Positions 9,572 to 17,892 of a DNA stretch of 64,000 nucleotides are shown here, in pieces; positions within the stretch are counted from its first letter, which is position 1, and each line of letters starts with the position of its first letter. Below the pieces are notes generated by a model. It searched no databases. It was not told where the DNA came from and saw only the letters and a list, made by a program, of their open reading frames with translations. This stretch comes from Verrucomicrobiaceae bacterium (lineage in GTDB: Bacteria > Verrucomicrobiota > Verrucomicrobiia > Verrucomicrobiales > Verrucomicrobiaceae): contig JABTUN010000003.1 in NCBI GenBank assembly GCA_015075365.1, positions 665,060 through 729,059 of the forward strand. Reading direction: 5' to 3'. Both the position numbers and the translations under genes were made by a program.

Positions 9572-9600
9572 TCCACCGGCATCCGCCATTTTCCCCATGA

Positions 9601-9630
9601 AAAAGCCAGCCTCACCGGCTGGCTTTTTTT
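9601..9630 (+). terminator. Rho-independent terminator of rpsU
   Basis: A perfect 12-base-pair stem (AAAAAGCCAGCC pairing with GGCTGGCTTTTT) with a five-base loop ends in a run of T. It begins 30 bases after the rpsU stop. The A-tract on the other arm lets it also work for the cytochrome gene arriving from the right (stop at 9654), so it is probably bidirectional. Confidence 0.9.
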
Positions 9631-9653
9631 GTGGATGCATGCCGCGCGCAGGC

Positions 9654-12377
9654 TCACTGCCCGCCGCGCATGTAGGCCACGATGTCCGCCACGTCCTGCG
9701 CGCTCAGGCCCAGTTGGAAGGAGCTCAGCATCAGGCTGCGGTCCAGCTTCTGGCGCTTCTGGATGCGGCTGCGCGGCACGAACTGGTTCTGCCCGCCCAT
9801 GCTGCGCACGATCAGGATGTCCCCCTCCGTCAAAAGCATCCCGTGGATCCTCACGCCGTCCTTCGTCTGGATCTCCTGGCCGTCGTAGCCATGCGCGATG
9901 TCCTTGCCCGGCTCCAGGATCGCCTGCGCGATGATCTCCGCCGGCTGGCTGCGGCCCCAGCCGTCCAGATTCGGGCCAAACTCCACCCCCTGGCCGTTGA
10001 ACTGGTGGCACATCACGCAGCGCGTCACCAGTTGCGCCCCGTTCTTCGCGTTCCCCGTCAGCTTCAGCACATCCGCCACCTGATACGTCGCCGGCACGGC
10101 CGGCGGCGTCACGATCTCCACCAGCTTCGCGTTCTCCGGGTCAAAGATCCCCTCCCGCTTCAGCTCCTCCGCGATGCCAAAGCCGCTCCACTCATCCGTG
10201 CTGCGCTTGATCAGCCACCACATCACCTCCGCGTGCAGCGGGGATGCCTTGTCCTTCGCCAGCGCCAGCACCGCCTTCGCCGCCGCCGCCTCCGGGATAA
10301 AGGCCAGCGTGTCCAGCGCCAGCTTCCGCTGCTCCACCGTCAGCTTCGCATTCCCCGCGCGCTGCTGCAGCGCCGGCACCGCCGCCGCCGGATGCAGCCG
10401 CCAGGTGATGTGCGCAAAGCCCTCCGTCCAGTCCTCCCCGCCAGGATGCAGCGCCTGCCACACCTCCGCCTCCTTCCCCGTGCAGCCGATGCCCCAGGCC
10501 TCCAGCATCGAGCGGTCGCTCCCGTCGATGTGGCGCGCCAGTTTCGCCAGCAGCGGCACGCTCTGCGCCGCCGGCACATCCCGCAGCGCCACCGCCACCT
10601 CACGCCGCACCATTGGCGACTGATCACCCGCCATGTTCGCGATCAAATCAATCCCGTCATCCGTCGCCGCGCGGATCGCCCGCAGCGCCACCAGCCGCCG
10701 CGTCGCGTCCTCGCTCTCCAGCCAGCTCCGCGTCGCGATCAGCCCCTTCTCCCCCAGTTGCGCCGCCAGCCACACCGCGCGCGCCGCGATGAAGCGGTTC
10801 TCATACTCCCGCAGCCGCAGCACCTGCGGCAGCACCTTCGCCCCCGCCTCCTTCAGTTTCATAAAGCCCGCATGCCGCGCGTTGTTCACCGGCGATTGCA
10901 GCGCCGCCAGCTGGCCCTCCACCGTGTCCAGCTTGATCTCCGGCACCCGCGGCTTGTGCCCCTTCGGCGCCACCCGGTAGATCGTCCCGCTGCACGTCTC
11001 ATCCGTGTCCTGGTGCCCGCCCGTGCGCTTGTCATACCAGTCCGAGATATAGATCGCCCCGTCCGCCCCCACGCACACATCGCTCGGGCGGAAGCGCGTA
11101 TGGCGGTCATCGGACAGGTTGTTCGCCCCGCCCACAAAGTCACTCCCCTTGAACACCCCGCTCGTGTTCGTCGTGCAGAAATCAAAACGCTCCAGCTTGA
11201 AGCCCGCCCCCTCCGGCTTCGGCAGGTAGCCAAACACCACATTCCGCCCCGTCTCGCAGCTCAGCAGCAGCCCGTTCCACTTCTCCCCCAGCGCCCCGTT
11301 CTCATAAAAGCACATCCCCGTCGGCGCACCCCCGCCATAGACATCCCCCGCCGGCAGGACGCCCGGGTCCTCCTGCCGCCACTCCGCCACCGGGATGCTC
11401 TGCCCCGGCCGCTTGTCCGCGCGCCACTGCCGCTTCCCGTCACGTGAAAAAAAGCCAAAGCTCCCGCCCTCGATCAGATGGCTCACGCGGCATGCCGGCG
11501 GATCATCATTATCATTCAAAAACATGTCCCCCAGGCTCGTGCGCACCCCCTCGTAGCTGTTGCGGTAATTGTATCCCAGGATCTTCGCCTTGTGCCCGTC
11601 CGGGTCGATGCTCGCCGTAAAGCCCCCCACATACACATGGCCGTCATCACTGCGCTCCCCCGTGTAGCTGTTGTTGATGTACGCCCCCCCGATCCGGAAG
11701 GTCCGCCCGCTCCGGTCGCCAAACAGCGCCCCGCAGTTCCCATTGCTGAAATACAGCCGCCCGTCCGGCCCCGCATACACACTGTGCAGGCTGTGATCGT
11801 GCTGCGGCTGCTCAAAACCCGACAGAAACACCTCCCGCCGGTCCACCGCCGGGTCGAACTTCAAATCCCGGTTCACATCCGTGTACTTGATGATCTCCGG
11901 CGTGTCCGACACAAAGATCACATTATCAAACACCGCCACCCCCATCGGGCACTCCAGCTCCTTCTCCCGCACAAACACATGGCTGCTGTCGCAGCGCCCG
12001 TCCCCGTCCGTGTCCTGAAGCACCCGCACACAGTCCCCCTCCCGGCTCCGCCCGCTGTGCCGGCGGTAATTCACCCCCTCCGTCACCCACACACGCCCCG
12101 CGTGGTCGATGTCCATGTTCGCCGGGTTAAACACCTGCGGTGAAGTCGCCCACACCGTGATCTCCAGCCCCTCCGGCACCGTAAACATCCCCGGCTCCAG
12201 ATGCTCCGGCTTCACCGCCCCCGCGTCAAACGCCGGCTGCGTGTAATCCGGCGCAAACGCCGGCTTCGCCACCTCAAACGGCCCCTTCTCCTTCTTCGGT
12301 TTGTCCGGTTTGGCAGCCAGGATCACGAGCGGCGCGGCGAGCGCCAGGACAGCGGGGAGGATCAATCGGTTCAGCAT
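9654..12377 (-). CDS. Secreted PVC-type dehydrogenase beta-propeller with HEAT repeats and C-terminal cytochrome c
   Basis: A 907-residue exported protein. The signal peptide (MLNRLILPAVLALAAPLVILAA) precedes a Lys/Pro-rich linker, then a propeller of the PVC membrane-bound dehydrogenase type beginning at FTVPEGLEITVWA, with DTDGDGRCD and DVNRDLKFD calcium-type loops and the pattern NPANMDIDHAGRVWVTEGVNYR. A HEAT-like helical middle follows (about 560-740). The heme site is C787-V-M-C-H followed by QFNGQGVEFGPNL, and a typical end domain reads VPRSRIQKRQKLDRSLM. It lacks the ThuA and SGNH domains of the 2909-7072 protein. The likely role is periplasmic oxidation of carbohydrate; the substrate is unknown. 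The start at 12377 is fixed by the signal peptide. Confidence 0.87.
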   Translation of the reverse strand: MLNRLILPAVLALAAPLVILAAKPDKPKKEKGPFEVAKPAFAPDYTQPAFDAGAVKPEHLEPGMFTVPEGLEITVWATSPQVFNPANMDIDHAGRVWVTEGVNYRRHSGRSREGDCVRVLQDTDGDGRCDSSHVFVREKELECPMGVAVFDNVIFVSDTPEIIKYTDVNRDLKFDPAVDRREVFLSGFEQPQHDHSLHSVYAGPDGRLYFSNGNCGALFGDRSGRTFRIGGAYINNSYTGERSDDGHVYVGGFTASIDPDGHKAKILGYNYRNSYEGVRTSLGDMFLNDNDDPPACRVSHLIEGGSFGFFSRDGKRQWRADKRPGQSIPVAEWRQEDPGVLPAGDVYGGGAPTGMCFYENGALGEKWNGLLLSCETGRNVVFGYLPKPEGAGFKLERFDFCTTNTSGVFKGSDFVGGANNLSDDRHTRFRPSDVCVGADGAIYISDWYDKRTGGHQDTDETCSGTIYRVAPKGHKPRVPEIKLDTVEGQLAALQSPVNNARHAGFMKLKEAGAKVLPQVLRLREYENRFIAARAVWLAAQLGEKGLIATRSWLESEDATRRLVALRAIRAATDDGIDLIANMAGDQSPMVRREVAVALRDVPAAQSVPLLAKLARHIDGSDRSMLEAWGIGCTGKEAEVWQALHPGGEDWTEGFAHITWRLHPAAAVPALQQRAGNAKLTVEQRKLALDTLAFIPEAAAAKAVLALAKDKASPLHAEVMWWLIKRSTDEWSGFGIAEELKREGIFDPENAKLVEIVTPPAVPATYQVADVLKLTGNAKNGAQLVTRCVMCHQFNGQGVEFGPNLDGWGRSQPAEIIAQAILEPGKDIAHGYDGQEIQTKDGVRIHGMLLTEGDILIVRSMGGQNQFVPRSRIQKRQKLDRSLMLSSFQLGLSAQDVADIVAYMRGGQ

Positions 12378-12973
12378 GGTCAGTGTGGGGGGGCGAAACA
12401 ACGAACCTAACCCGCCAATCCTGCGAAAAAAGCCCCGATTGCAGCTTTCTCCTCCAGCGGGGAAAGCCCCCGCCATCAGACAGGCAGCCGCATGAGACAA
12501 GCTGCCCCTCACGCTCCTCCTTGTCTGCATATCCGCCTTGAAAAACAAAGCCGCCGCCGAGGTCAGAGGCTCGCGACGCTCGTTCGCAGTCCCGCGTTCT
12601 GCCTCGCGTCATCAAGATTGGGGACTTTTGAACCGCTGATTTGACGCTCATCAGACGCTAACAGGCTTGCTGAAAAACACCGCAAGGCCTGCGGACCGGG
12701 TCCATGCCCCGATCTACAGCGCAGGCGCTCCCGCAGTTGTAGCACCGGCCAGTGGCCGGTGAGGGCGTTTTTCAGCAGCCTTCCAAGGCTCAGCGGCGTG
12801 CTCAACCGCTGTCCCGCCCTGTTTTCGGCCTCTTTTCTCCTTTTCGGCGGTTTTTCCGGCAGTATGGGCCGAAAAAGAGGGAAACGGGAAGAAAGCCGGG
12901 CTTTGCCAGGCATGCACCCTCGGCCCAGGGGCGGGCACTTTGCGCGTTGAACGATCCTGCTGGAAGGTTGAGG
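12378..12973. other. 596-base intergenic region without a credible gene
   Basis: This gap lies between two divergent genes and so should hold both promoters. Several short frames run across it on both strands, but none has a recognisable protein and they overlap each other. About 110 bases in the middle form an inverted-repeat structure listed separately. Upstream of the kinase gene a GGAAGG at 12962-12967, six bases before the ATG at 12974, looks like its ribosome-binding site. Confidence 0.6.
12668..12777. repeat. MITE-like or REP-like element bounded by inverted repeats
   Basis: TGCTGAAAAAC at 12668-12678 is matched by its exact reverse complement GTTTTTCAGCA at 12767-12777, with partly conserved flanks on both sides (GGCT outside, CC inside). 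Inside lies a perfect palindrome with nine-base arms (CACCGGCCA-G-TGGCCGGTG, 12743-12761). The interior carries no gene. The structure resembles a small non-autonomous mobile element or a structured intergenic repeat, but no second copy was noticed in this window and no target-site duplication is clear. Confidence 0.4.
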
Positions 12974-14152
12974 ATGGGCAGCCCGCTATCGCCCATGAGA
13001 TCCGCCTTCATCGACAAGCTCATCAAACGCATGGACCGCCTGGAACCAGGGGAGGTGCAGGGCATCGTGCTGGAACTGCTGCGGGAAAAGGGCCTGCTGG
13101 AGAAGGTGTTCGACGCGCTGCAGGAGGGGGTGATCCTGCTCGATCCCGAGGGCAAGGTGACCTATGTGAACCGGGCGGCCTGCCAGTTCTTCGGCATGGA
13201 GCGTGACGCGGTCGTGGGCCAGCAACTGGCCCAGGGCGTGCGCGGCCTGGACTGGGAGGAGATGCGGCAACCGGGCACAGTGATCAGCCGGGACCTGGAG
13301 GTGTTTTATCCGGAGAGCCGCCAGCTCAACTTTTACATCACGGCCATCGACGACACGAACAGCGCCATGGGTTTTGTGATGCTCATCCGGGATGTGACGG
13401 AGACGCGCAAGCGTACGGAGGAGCAGATCGAGAGCGAGCGGCTGAATGCCTTCACCATGCTGGCCGCCGGGGTGGCGCACGAGCTGGGAAACCCGCTCAA
13501 CTCCCTGACCATTCATCTCCAGCTCCTGGAGCGGCGCTTGAAAAAAATGGGGGCCAAGGGGGAGGCGCTGCGCGAGCACCTCGACGTGGCCACGGGCGAG
13601 ATCAAACGCCTCGACGGTATCATCAGCCAGTTCCTGGCGGCGATCCGTCCCACGCGGCCCCAGCTCCAGCGCACGCAGATCTCCGACCTGCTGGAGGAGT
13701 GCCTGCGGGTGCTGAAGCCGGAGATCGAGCAGGCCGGGGTGACGGTGAGGCTGGATCTGCGCGCGGACATGCCCGCCATGCCGCTGGACCCGAACCAGAT
13801 GAAGCAGGCTTTTCACAACCTCATCCGCAACGCATGCCAGGCGATGGCGCAAGGCGGCACCCTGACCATCACAGGCACTTTCACCGATTACGAGGTGCGG
13901 CTGAGCTTTGATGACACGGGCAAGGGAATCAGCGCGGAGCAGATGGGGCGGCTGTTCCAGCCCTTTGCCACCACGCGCAGCACCGGCACGGGCCTGGGCC
14001 TGCTGATCGTCCGCCGGATCGTGCGTGAACACGGCGGGGAGATCGACATCGAATCCCGTGAGGGCAAGGGCACCCGCATTACGCTGTGGATGCCGCTGGT
14101 GGAGAAAAAGACGCGCCTGCTCGAGGCGCCGTCGCCGTCCGCGGAGCGGTGA
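12974..14152 (+). CDS. PAS-domain sensor histidine kinase
   Basis: A 392-residue soluble kinase with no membrane segment. A PAS domain spans about 43-145 (DALQEGVILLDPEGKVTYVNRAACQFFG). The dimerisation/phosphoacceptor helix has H169 in AGVAHELGNPLNS, and the HATPase domain shows NLIRNACQAM (N box), FDDTGKGIS (G1), a phenylalanine-containing LFQPF and GTGLGLLIVRRI (G2). The form is that of NtrB-like cytosolic kinases. No response regulator is next to it, so its partner must lie elsewhere. The start at 12974 has a GGAAGG six bases upstream; 12995 is a possible alternative. Confidence 0.88.
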   Translation: MGSPLSPMRSAFIDKLIKRMDRLEPGEVQGIVLELLREKGLLEKVFDALQEGVILLDPEGKVTYVNRAACQFFGMERDAVVGQQLAQGVRGLDWEEMRQPGTVISRDLEVFYPESRQLNFYITAIDDTNSAMGFVMLIRDVTETRKRTEEQIESERLNAFTMLAAGVAHELGNPLNSLTIHLQLLERRLKKMGAKGEALREHLDVATGEIKRLDGIISQFLAAIRPTRPQLQRTQISDLLEECLRVLKPEIEQAGVTVRLDLRADMPAMPLDPNQMKQAFHNLIRNACQAMAQGGTLTITGTFTDYEVRLSFDDTGKGISAEQMGRLFQPFATTRSTGTGLGLLIVRRIVREHGGEIDIESREGKGTRITLWMPLVEKKTRLLEAPSPSAER

Positions 14153-14176
14153 CAGGCGCGCGAGGAGGGAAGGGGA

Positions 14177-15253
14177 TCAGCAATCCCCGAAGCAGATGCC
14201 CACCGAGCGCGCCGCATTGACGACCTCGCTGTCGGCACCGACGAGGCGGAGCTGGTTCACCGCGTCCTGGATGGCGACGTCTCCCACATGATACTGCTGG
14301 TAGCTGACCATGCGGCCGAATTTGCCCTCTTCGATGAGATGCACGGCCTTCACGCCAAAACGCATGCCCAGGATGCGGTCGAGCGCGGTCGGCGCTCCGC
14401 CGCGCTGGAGGTGGCCGAGGGTGCAGGCGCGGGTTTCCTTGCCGGTGATTCTTTCGATTTGCTTCGCGACGTGGTCTCCGATGCCGCCGAGGCGCACCTC
14501 GCCGGTCTCGCCGCCGCCTTTGGTCAACAGGGAGCCTTCCTCGACGCGCGCGCCCTCCGCCACGACGACGAGCGTGCTGTGATGGCCCGCGGCGTCGCGT
14601 TTGCGGATGGCATTGGCCACATGCTCCATCTTGAATGGGATCTCCGGCAGCAGGATGATGTCCGCGCCCCCGGCCATGCCGCCGTAGAGGGCGATCCAGC
14701 CCGCGTGGCGGCCCATGACCTCCAGCACCATGGCGCGCTTGTGGCTCTCCGCGGTGGTGTGCAGGCGGTCAAGCGCATCGACCACGGCAGAGTAAGCGCT
14801 GTCGAAGCCGAAGGTGTAGGCGGTGGCGCTGAGGTCGTTGTCGATCGTCTTCGGCACGCCGATGACCGGGATGCCCGCGGCGTAGAGCTGCATGCCGGTG
14901 GTGAGGCTGCCGTCACCGCCGACGACGATGAGCGCGCCGACCTCCAGGTGTTTCAGCGTGGTCTTGGCCTTGTCGATGATCTCCTGCGGCACCATGGCCA
15001 CATTGCCCTCGCCGACTTTGGCGACGAAGTGGCCTTTGTTGGTCGTGCCCAGGATCGTGCCCCCCAGCTTCATGATGCCGATCGTTTTGTCCGGATCGAG
15101 CATCATGTAATCTCCCGGCGGCAGCAGCCCTTCAAAGCCGTCTCGGAAGCCGACAACCTCCCAGCCGAGCGTGTGTGCCGCGCCGACGACGCCGTGGATG
15201 ACCGCATTGAGACCGGGGCAATCCCCGCCGCTGTTCAAGATACCGATTCGCAT
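14177..15253 (-). CDS. pfkA: 6-phosphofructokinase, group III-like (GGDGS / PKTIDND)
   Basis: A 358-residue enzyme phosphorylating fructose 6-phosphate in glycolysis. NSGGDCPGLN (8-17) starts the phosphate-donor site. GGDGS (112-116) carries glycine where pyrophosphate-dependent enzymes have aspartate. PKTIDNDL (134-141) carries lysine where E. coli PfkA has glycine, and MGRHAGWIAL is the sugar-phosphate site. The Gly/Lys pair is known from group III ATP-dependent phosphofructokinases, so ATP use is likely but should be measured. The gene converges on the histidine kinase with a 24-base gap. Confidence 0.92.
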   Translation of the reverse strand: MRIGILNSGGDCPGLNAVIHGVVGAAHTLGWEVVGFRDGFEGLLPPGDYMMLDPDKTIGIMKLGGTILGTTNKGHFVAKVGEGNVAMVPQEIIDKAKTTLKHLEVGALIVVGGDGSLTTGMQLYAAGIPVIGVPKTIDNDLSATAYTFGFDSAYSAVVDALDRLHTTAESHKRAMVLEVMGRHAGWIALYGGMAGGADIILLPEIPFKMEHVANAIRKRDAAGHHSTLVVVAEGARVEEGSLLTKGGGETGEVRLGGIGDHVAKQIERITGKETRACTLGHLQRGGAPTALDRILGMRFGVKAVHLIEEGKFGRMVSYQQYHVGDVAIQDAVNQLRLVGADSEVVNAARSVGICFGDC

Positions 15254-15308
15254 GAGTGAGTTGTGTTGGGATGGGCTGGAAAAACGTGGTGCGTGAAGCA
15301 GAAAATGG

Positions 15309-15328
15309 GCCGCGTAGGCTCACGCGGC
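15309..15328 (-). terminator. Possible intrinsic terminator of the S11-peptidase-like gene
   Basis: GCCGCGT and ACGCGGC form a seven-base-pair GC stem with a six-base loop, ten bases past the stop at 15339. Read on the minus strand it is followed by CCATTTT, a weak U-tract. It separates this gene from pfkA downstream. Confidence 0.45.
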
Positions 15329-15338
15329 ACTTGTCACT

Positions 15339-16280
15339 TCAAAAGTCCGCCAGCATTTGTTTCTTGTTCGTGATGGGCCTTCCGGCGGCCAGCCAGCGGT
15401 CGTAGGCCGCCCAGCCCTGGTAGAGCAGCCCTCGCGCCTCCTGGAAGGGATTGGCGGAGCCGAGCACGACGACGATCATGCGGTGGCGGTAGATGTGGCT
15501 GGTGTTGTCCGCCTGCACCTGCACGGTGGAGGGCCGTTCCGCGGAGATCGCGCAGCAGCCGCCGGAGGCGTAGGTGCTGGCCGCCTTCACGCCGTCGATC
15601 CGGTCCACGCCGAGAAGCTGGTTCGTGTTGCTCACGGGCACGCTGATCTGCTGGCCCGCGCGGTAGATCGTGACGCTGCGGGAGCTCTGGTTCGTGTAGA
15701 AACGCATCGCCGGGCGCGACACGGCGTACACCGTCAGCCGCGCGATGTCCGACGCCGTCGAATAAGGCACCGGGCGGGAGTTTTCCTCCCCGTGCGGATT
15801 GGTGAAGCGCGTGCCTTTGCAGCCCTCGCGCTTCGCGAGCTGGTTCATCTGCCGCACAAACTCGTCCATCGGGTGTCCGCTGCGCCGCAGGCGCGCCAGG
15901 TGGTCGCGGCCCACGAAGTCTCCCAGCGTGATCGCGGCGATGTTGTCGCTGCCCATCATCGTGGCGTAGATCAGGTCGCGCAGCGTCATGGAGTCACCGG
16001 GTTGCAGGCCGAGCGGTGACGCGCCGCCCGCGATCTGTGGCGCATAGGCTGGTACCGGCGCCAGCACACCCACGCCGACCCTGGATGCCTCCGCCCAGTC
16101 CAGCGCCACCATGCCGGTGGCGATCTTTGCCAGGCCGCCGACGGCGCGCTTGGCGTTCGCATTGCCGGCCACATGCACCTTCCGGTTGAAAGCATCCACC
16201 ACGATCACGGCGGACTGCGCGGCGGCCAGGGATGCCATCAGGCACCAGGTGGCGAGGACAGGGAAAAGGAATCGTGGCAT
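15339..16280 (-). CDS. Peptidase S11 (D-Ala-D-Ala carboxypeptidase) family protein with degenerate active site
   Basis: A 313-residue exported protein (signal peptide MPRFLFPVLATWCLMASLAAA) with the low-molecular-weight penicillin-binding-protein fold. In active enzymes the first motif is S-x-x-K, as in ASLTKMMT; here the aligned residues are GGLAKIATG (48-56), so the nucleophile is G49 while K52 remains. The second motif is intact as SDN (111-113). The third, normally K-T-G, reads K232-A-A. Loss of the serine and of the KTG triad predicts no carboxypeptidase activity; a binding or scaffolding role on peptidoglycan is inferred. The region FTNPHGEENSRP is well conserved, so the gene does not look like a decaying pseudogene. 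Confidence 0.8.
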   Translation of the reverse strand: MPRFLFPVLATWCLMASLAAAQSAVIVVDAFNRKVHVAGNANAKRAVGGLAKIATGMVALDWAEASRVGVGVLAPVPAYAPQIAGGASPLGLQPGDSMTLRDLIYATMMGSDNIAAITLGDFVGRDHLARLRRSGHPMDEFVRQMNQLAKREGCKGTRFTNPHGEENSRPVPYSTASDIARLTVYAVSRPAMRFYTNQSSRSVTIYRAGQQISVPVSNTNQLLGVDRIDGVKAASTYASGGCCAISAERPSTVQVQADNTSHIYRHRMIVVVLGSANPFQEARGLLYQGWAAYDRWLAAGRPITNKKQMLADF

Positions 16281-16422
16281 GAAAGTCAAAAAGGGGATGT
16301 AGCCATCGTGTTTAACCGCCTCCGCCAGCCCCGCAACTCGCTTCTCGCGATGAATTCCCGCTTCTTGAACCTCCTCCTTGCGCGCCCGCCGCATCGCACT
16401 ACTATCGCGGCGGCTCAGCCAC

Positions 16423-16496
16423 TACCCCGTGGTGTAATGGTAACACAGGAGATTTTGATTCTCTCGTTCAAGGTTCGAATCCTTGCGGGGTAACCA
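16423..16496 (+). tRNA. tRNA-Gln (anticodon UUG)
   Basis: The acceptor arms TACCCCG (16423-16429) and CGGGGTA (16486-16492) pair fully. The D-arm contains GGTAA, the anticodon stem GGAGA/TCTCT encloses the loop TTTTGAT with anticodon TTG, and the T-arm contains GGTTCGAATCC. The discriminator A and a genomically encoded CCA follow. Confidence 0.97.
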
Positions 16497-16518
16497 CTTT
16501 GGCGGATCGTGTCGGTGA

Positions 16519-16965
16519 ATGAAGCCGATCTCCGCCTTTCTCGTCACGCTCAGCCTGCTGCTCGCCTCCTGCGCCAGCGGCCCGCCCGCGCCGCGCCCGC
16601 CGCAGCCGCTGCTCACCGCTGCCGACCACGGTAAAACCGTGCATCTCATCATCGGAGAGACCGTGGATCTCCAGCTCGCCTCGAATCCCACCACCGGCTA
16701 CTCCTGGACCAGCCTGCGCCTTCCTGAATGGAAAGTCGTGAAGCAAACACGCCACGCCTACCAAGGCCCGGACAACACCGGTCCCGGCCAGGCACTCGTC
16801 GGTGCCAGCGGAAAGGAGCACTGGCAGTTCCTCGCTGTGGCGGAGGGCAGGACCGGCATCGACCTCGTTTATCGCCGCGCCTGGGAAGAGCCGCAGGAGA
16901 CGGACCAAAAACTCACGATCGAGTTTGTCGTGACGAAGGATGGAAAAGAGATGCGTGAGGAATGA
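16519..16965 (+). CDS. Chagasin-family (I42) protease-inhibitor lipoprotein
   Basis: A 148-residue protein with a lipoprotein signal (FLVTLSLLLASC, lipid on Cys18) and a chagasin-like immunoglobulin fold. The family's L2 loop is present as NPTTGYSW; the matching L4 region is near GPGQALVGASGKEHWQF, followed by RRAWEE. Chagasins block papain-like cysteine proteases. A lipid-anchored copy probably shields the envelope against external or self proteases, which is inference. It starts 22 bases after the tRNA but is unlikely to be functionally linked to it. Confidence 0.85.
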   Translation: MKPISAFLVTLSLLLASCASGPPAPRPPQPLLTAADHGKTVHLIIGETVDLQLASNPTTGYSWTSLRLPEWKVVKQTRHAYQGPDNTGPGQALVGASGKEHWQFLAVAEGRTGIDLVYRRAWEEPQETDQKLTIEFVVTKDGKEMREE

Positions 16966-17004
16966 TGCGTGAATCTGAAAAGAGCACCAAACGTGGCTCA
17001 CTCG

Positions 17005-17871
17005 TCACTCCACATACCCCATCGACCTCATCCATTCGATGACACGCGCCGGCCATTCATTCACCGGCTCGCCGTTCTTCTTCATGCCAAAGCCGTGGCC
17101 GCCTTTGGCATAGATGTGCAGCTCGGCGGGGATGTTTTGCTTCTTGTATTCGAGGTAGATCAACGCGCTGCCCGCCGCCGTGATCCGGTCGTCACCGGCG
17201 TGAATGAGGCAGATCGGTGGTGATTTCGCGGTCACCTTGAACTCCGGCAGCAGCTCAAAGCCGCTGTTTTTCTCCGTCAGATAAGCTGGATAAACCGGGA
17301 TGGCGAAATTCGGCGTCGCGTCCTCGACATCCATCGCCGGATCGGTCGTGTAGGTGCGGTCATTCGCATGCAGCGCGGTCATCACCGTGAGATGACCACC
17401 GGCCGAAAAGCCGAGGATGCCCACGCGATCCGGCTTGATCCCCCATTCAGTCGCGTGATGGCGGATCAGGCCCATGGCGCGCTGCGCGTCCTGCAAGGGC
17501 TCGCGGCTCGGATCAGCCGGGTCGCGACGCGGCACGCGGTATTTGAGCAGGATGCCCGTCACCCCGTGCTGGTTGAGGAATTCACACACCTGCGAGCCCT
17601 CGTGCTCATACGCCAGGATGCTGTAGCCACCGCCGGGGCACACCAGCACCGAGGTGCCGTTCGGTTTCTCCGGCTTGAAGACCGTGATCATCGGCTCCGT
17701 GACATTCGTGAGGCGCACCACGCCATCCGAGGGCTCCTTGACGATCTTTTTCTCCGGCTCGCTCTTGAAGCCGGGCTTTTCCGGCGCGCCTTGCGGCCAG
17801 AGTTTGAGTTCGATCGGTTCCGCGGCGAAAAGACTGCCGCAGGCGAGGAAAAGAGCGGTGGTGAGCTTCAT
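17005..17871 (-). CDS. Secreted alpha/beta-hydrolase (esterase/lipase of the BD-FAE / carbohydrate-esterase type)
   Basis: A 288-residue exported protein (signal peptide MKLTTALFLACGSLFAA). The oxyanion segment is VCPGGGYSILA, the nucleophile elbow is GFSAGGHL, the acid lies in HAGDDRIT and the catalytic histidine in GGHGFGM. The opening LWPQGAPEKPG is common in Verrucomicrobiota and Planctomycetota esterases that deacetylate plant or algal polysaccharides. It lies downstream of the ATP-grasp-like gene on the same strand with a 21-base gap. The fold call is firm; the substrate is a guess. Confidence 0.83.
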   Translation of the reverse strand: MKLTTALFLACGSLFAAEPIELKLWPQGAPEKPGFKSEPEKKIVKEPSDGVVRLTNVTEPMITVFKPEKPNGTSVLVCPGGGYSILAYEHEGSQVCEFLNQHGVTGILLKYRVPRRDPADPSREPLQDAQRAMGLIRHHATEWGIKPDRVGILGFSAGGHLTVMTALHANDRTYTTDPAMDVEDATPNFAIPVYPAYLTEKNSGFELLPEFKVTAKSPPICLIHAGDDRITAAGSALIYLEYKKQNIPAELHIYAKGGHGFGMKKNGEPVNEWPARVIEWMRSMGYVE

Positions 17872-17892
17872 GGGCCGCCATTGGAGCGGAAA

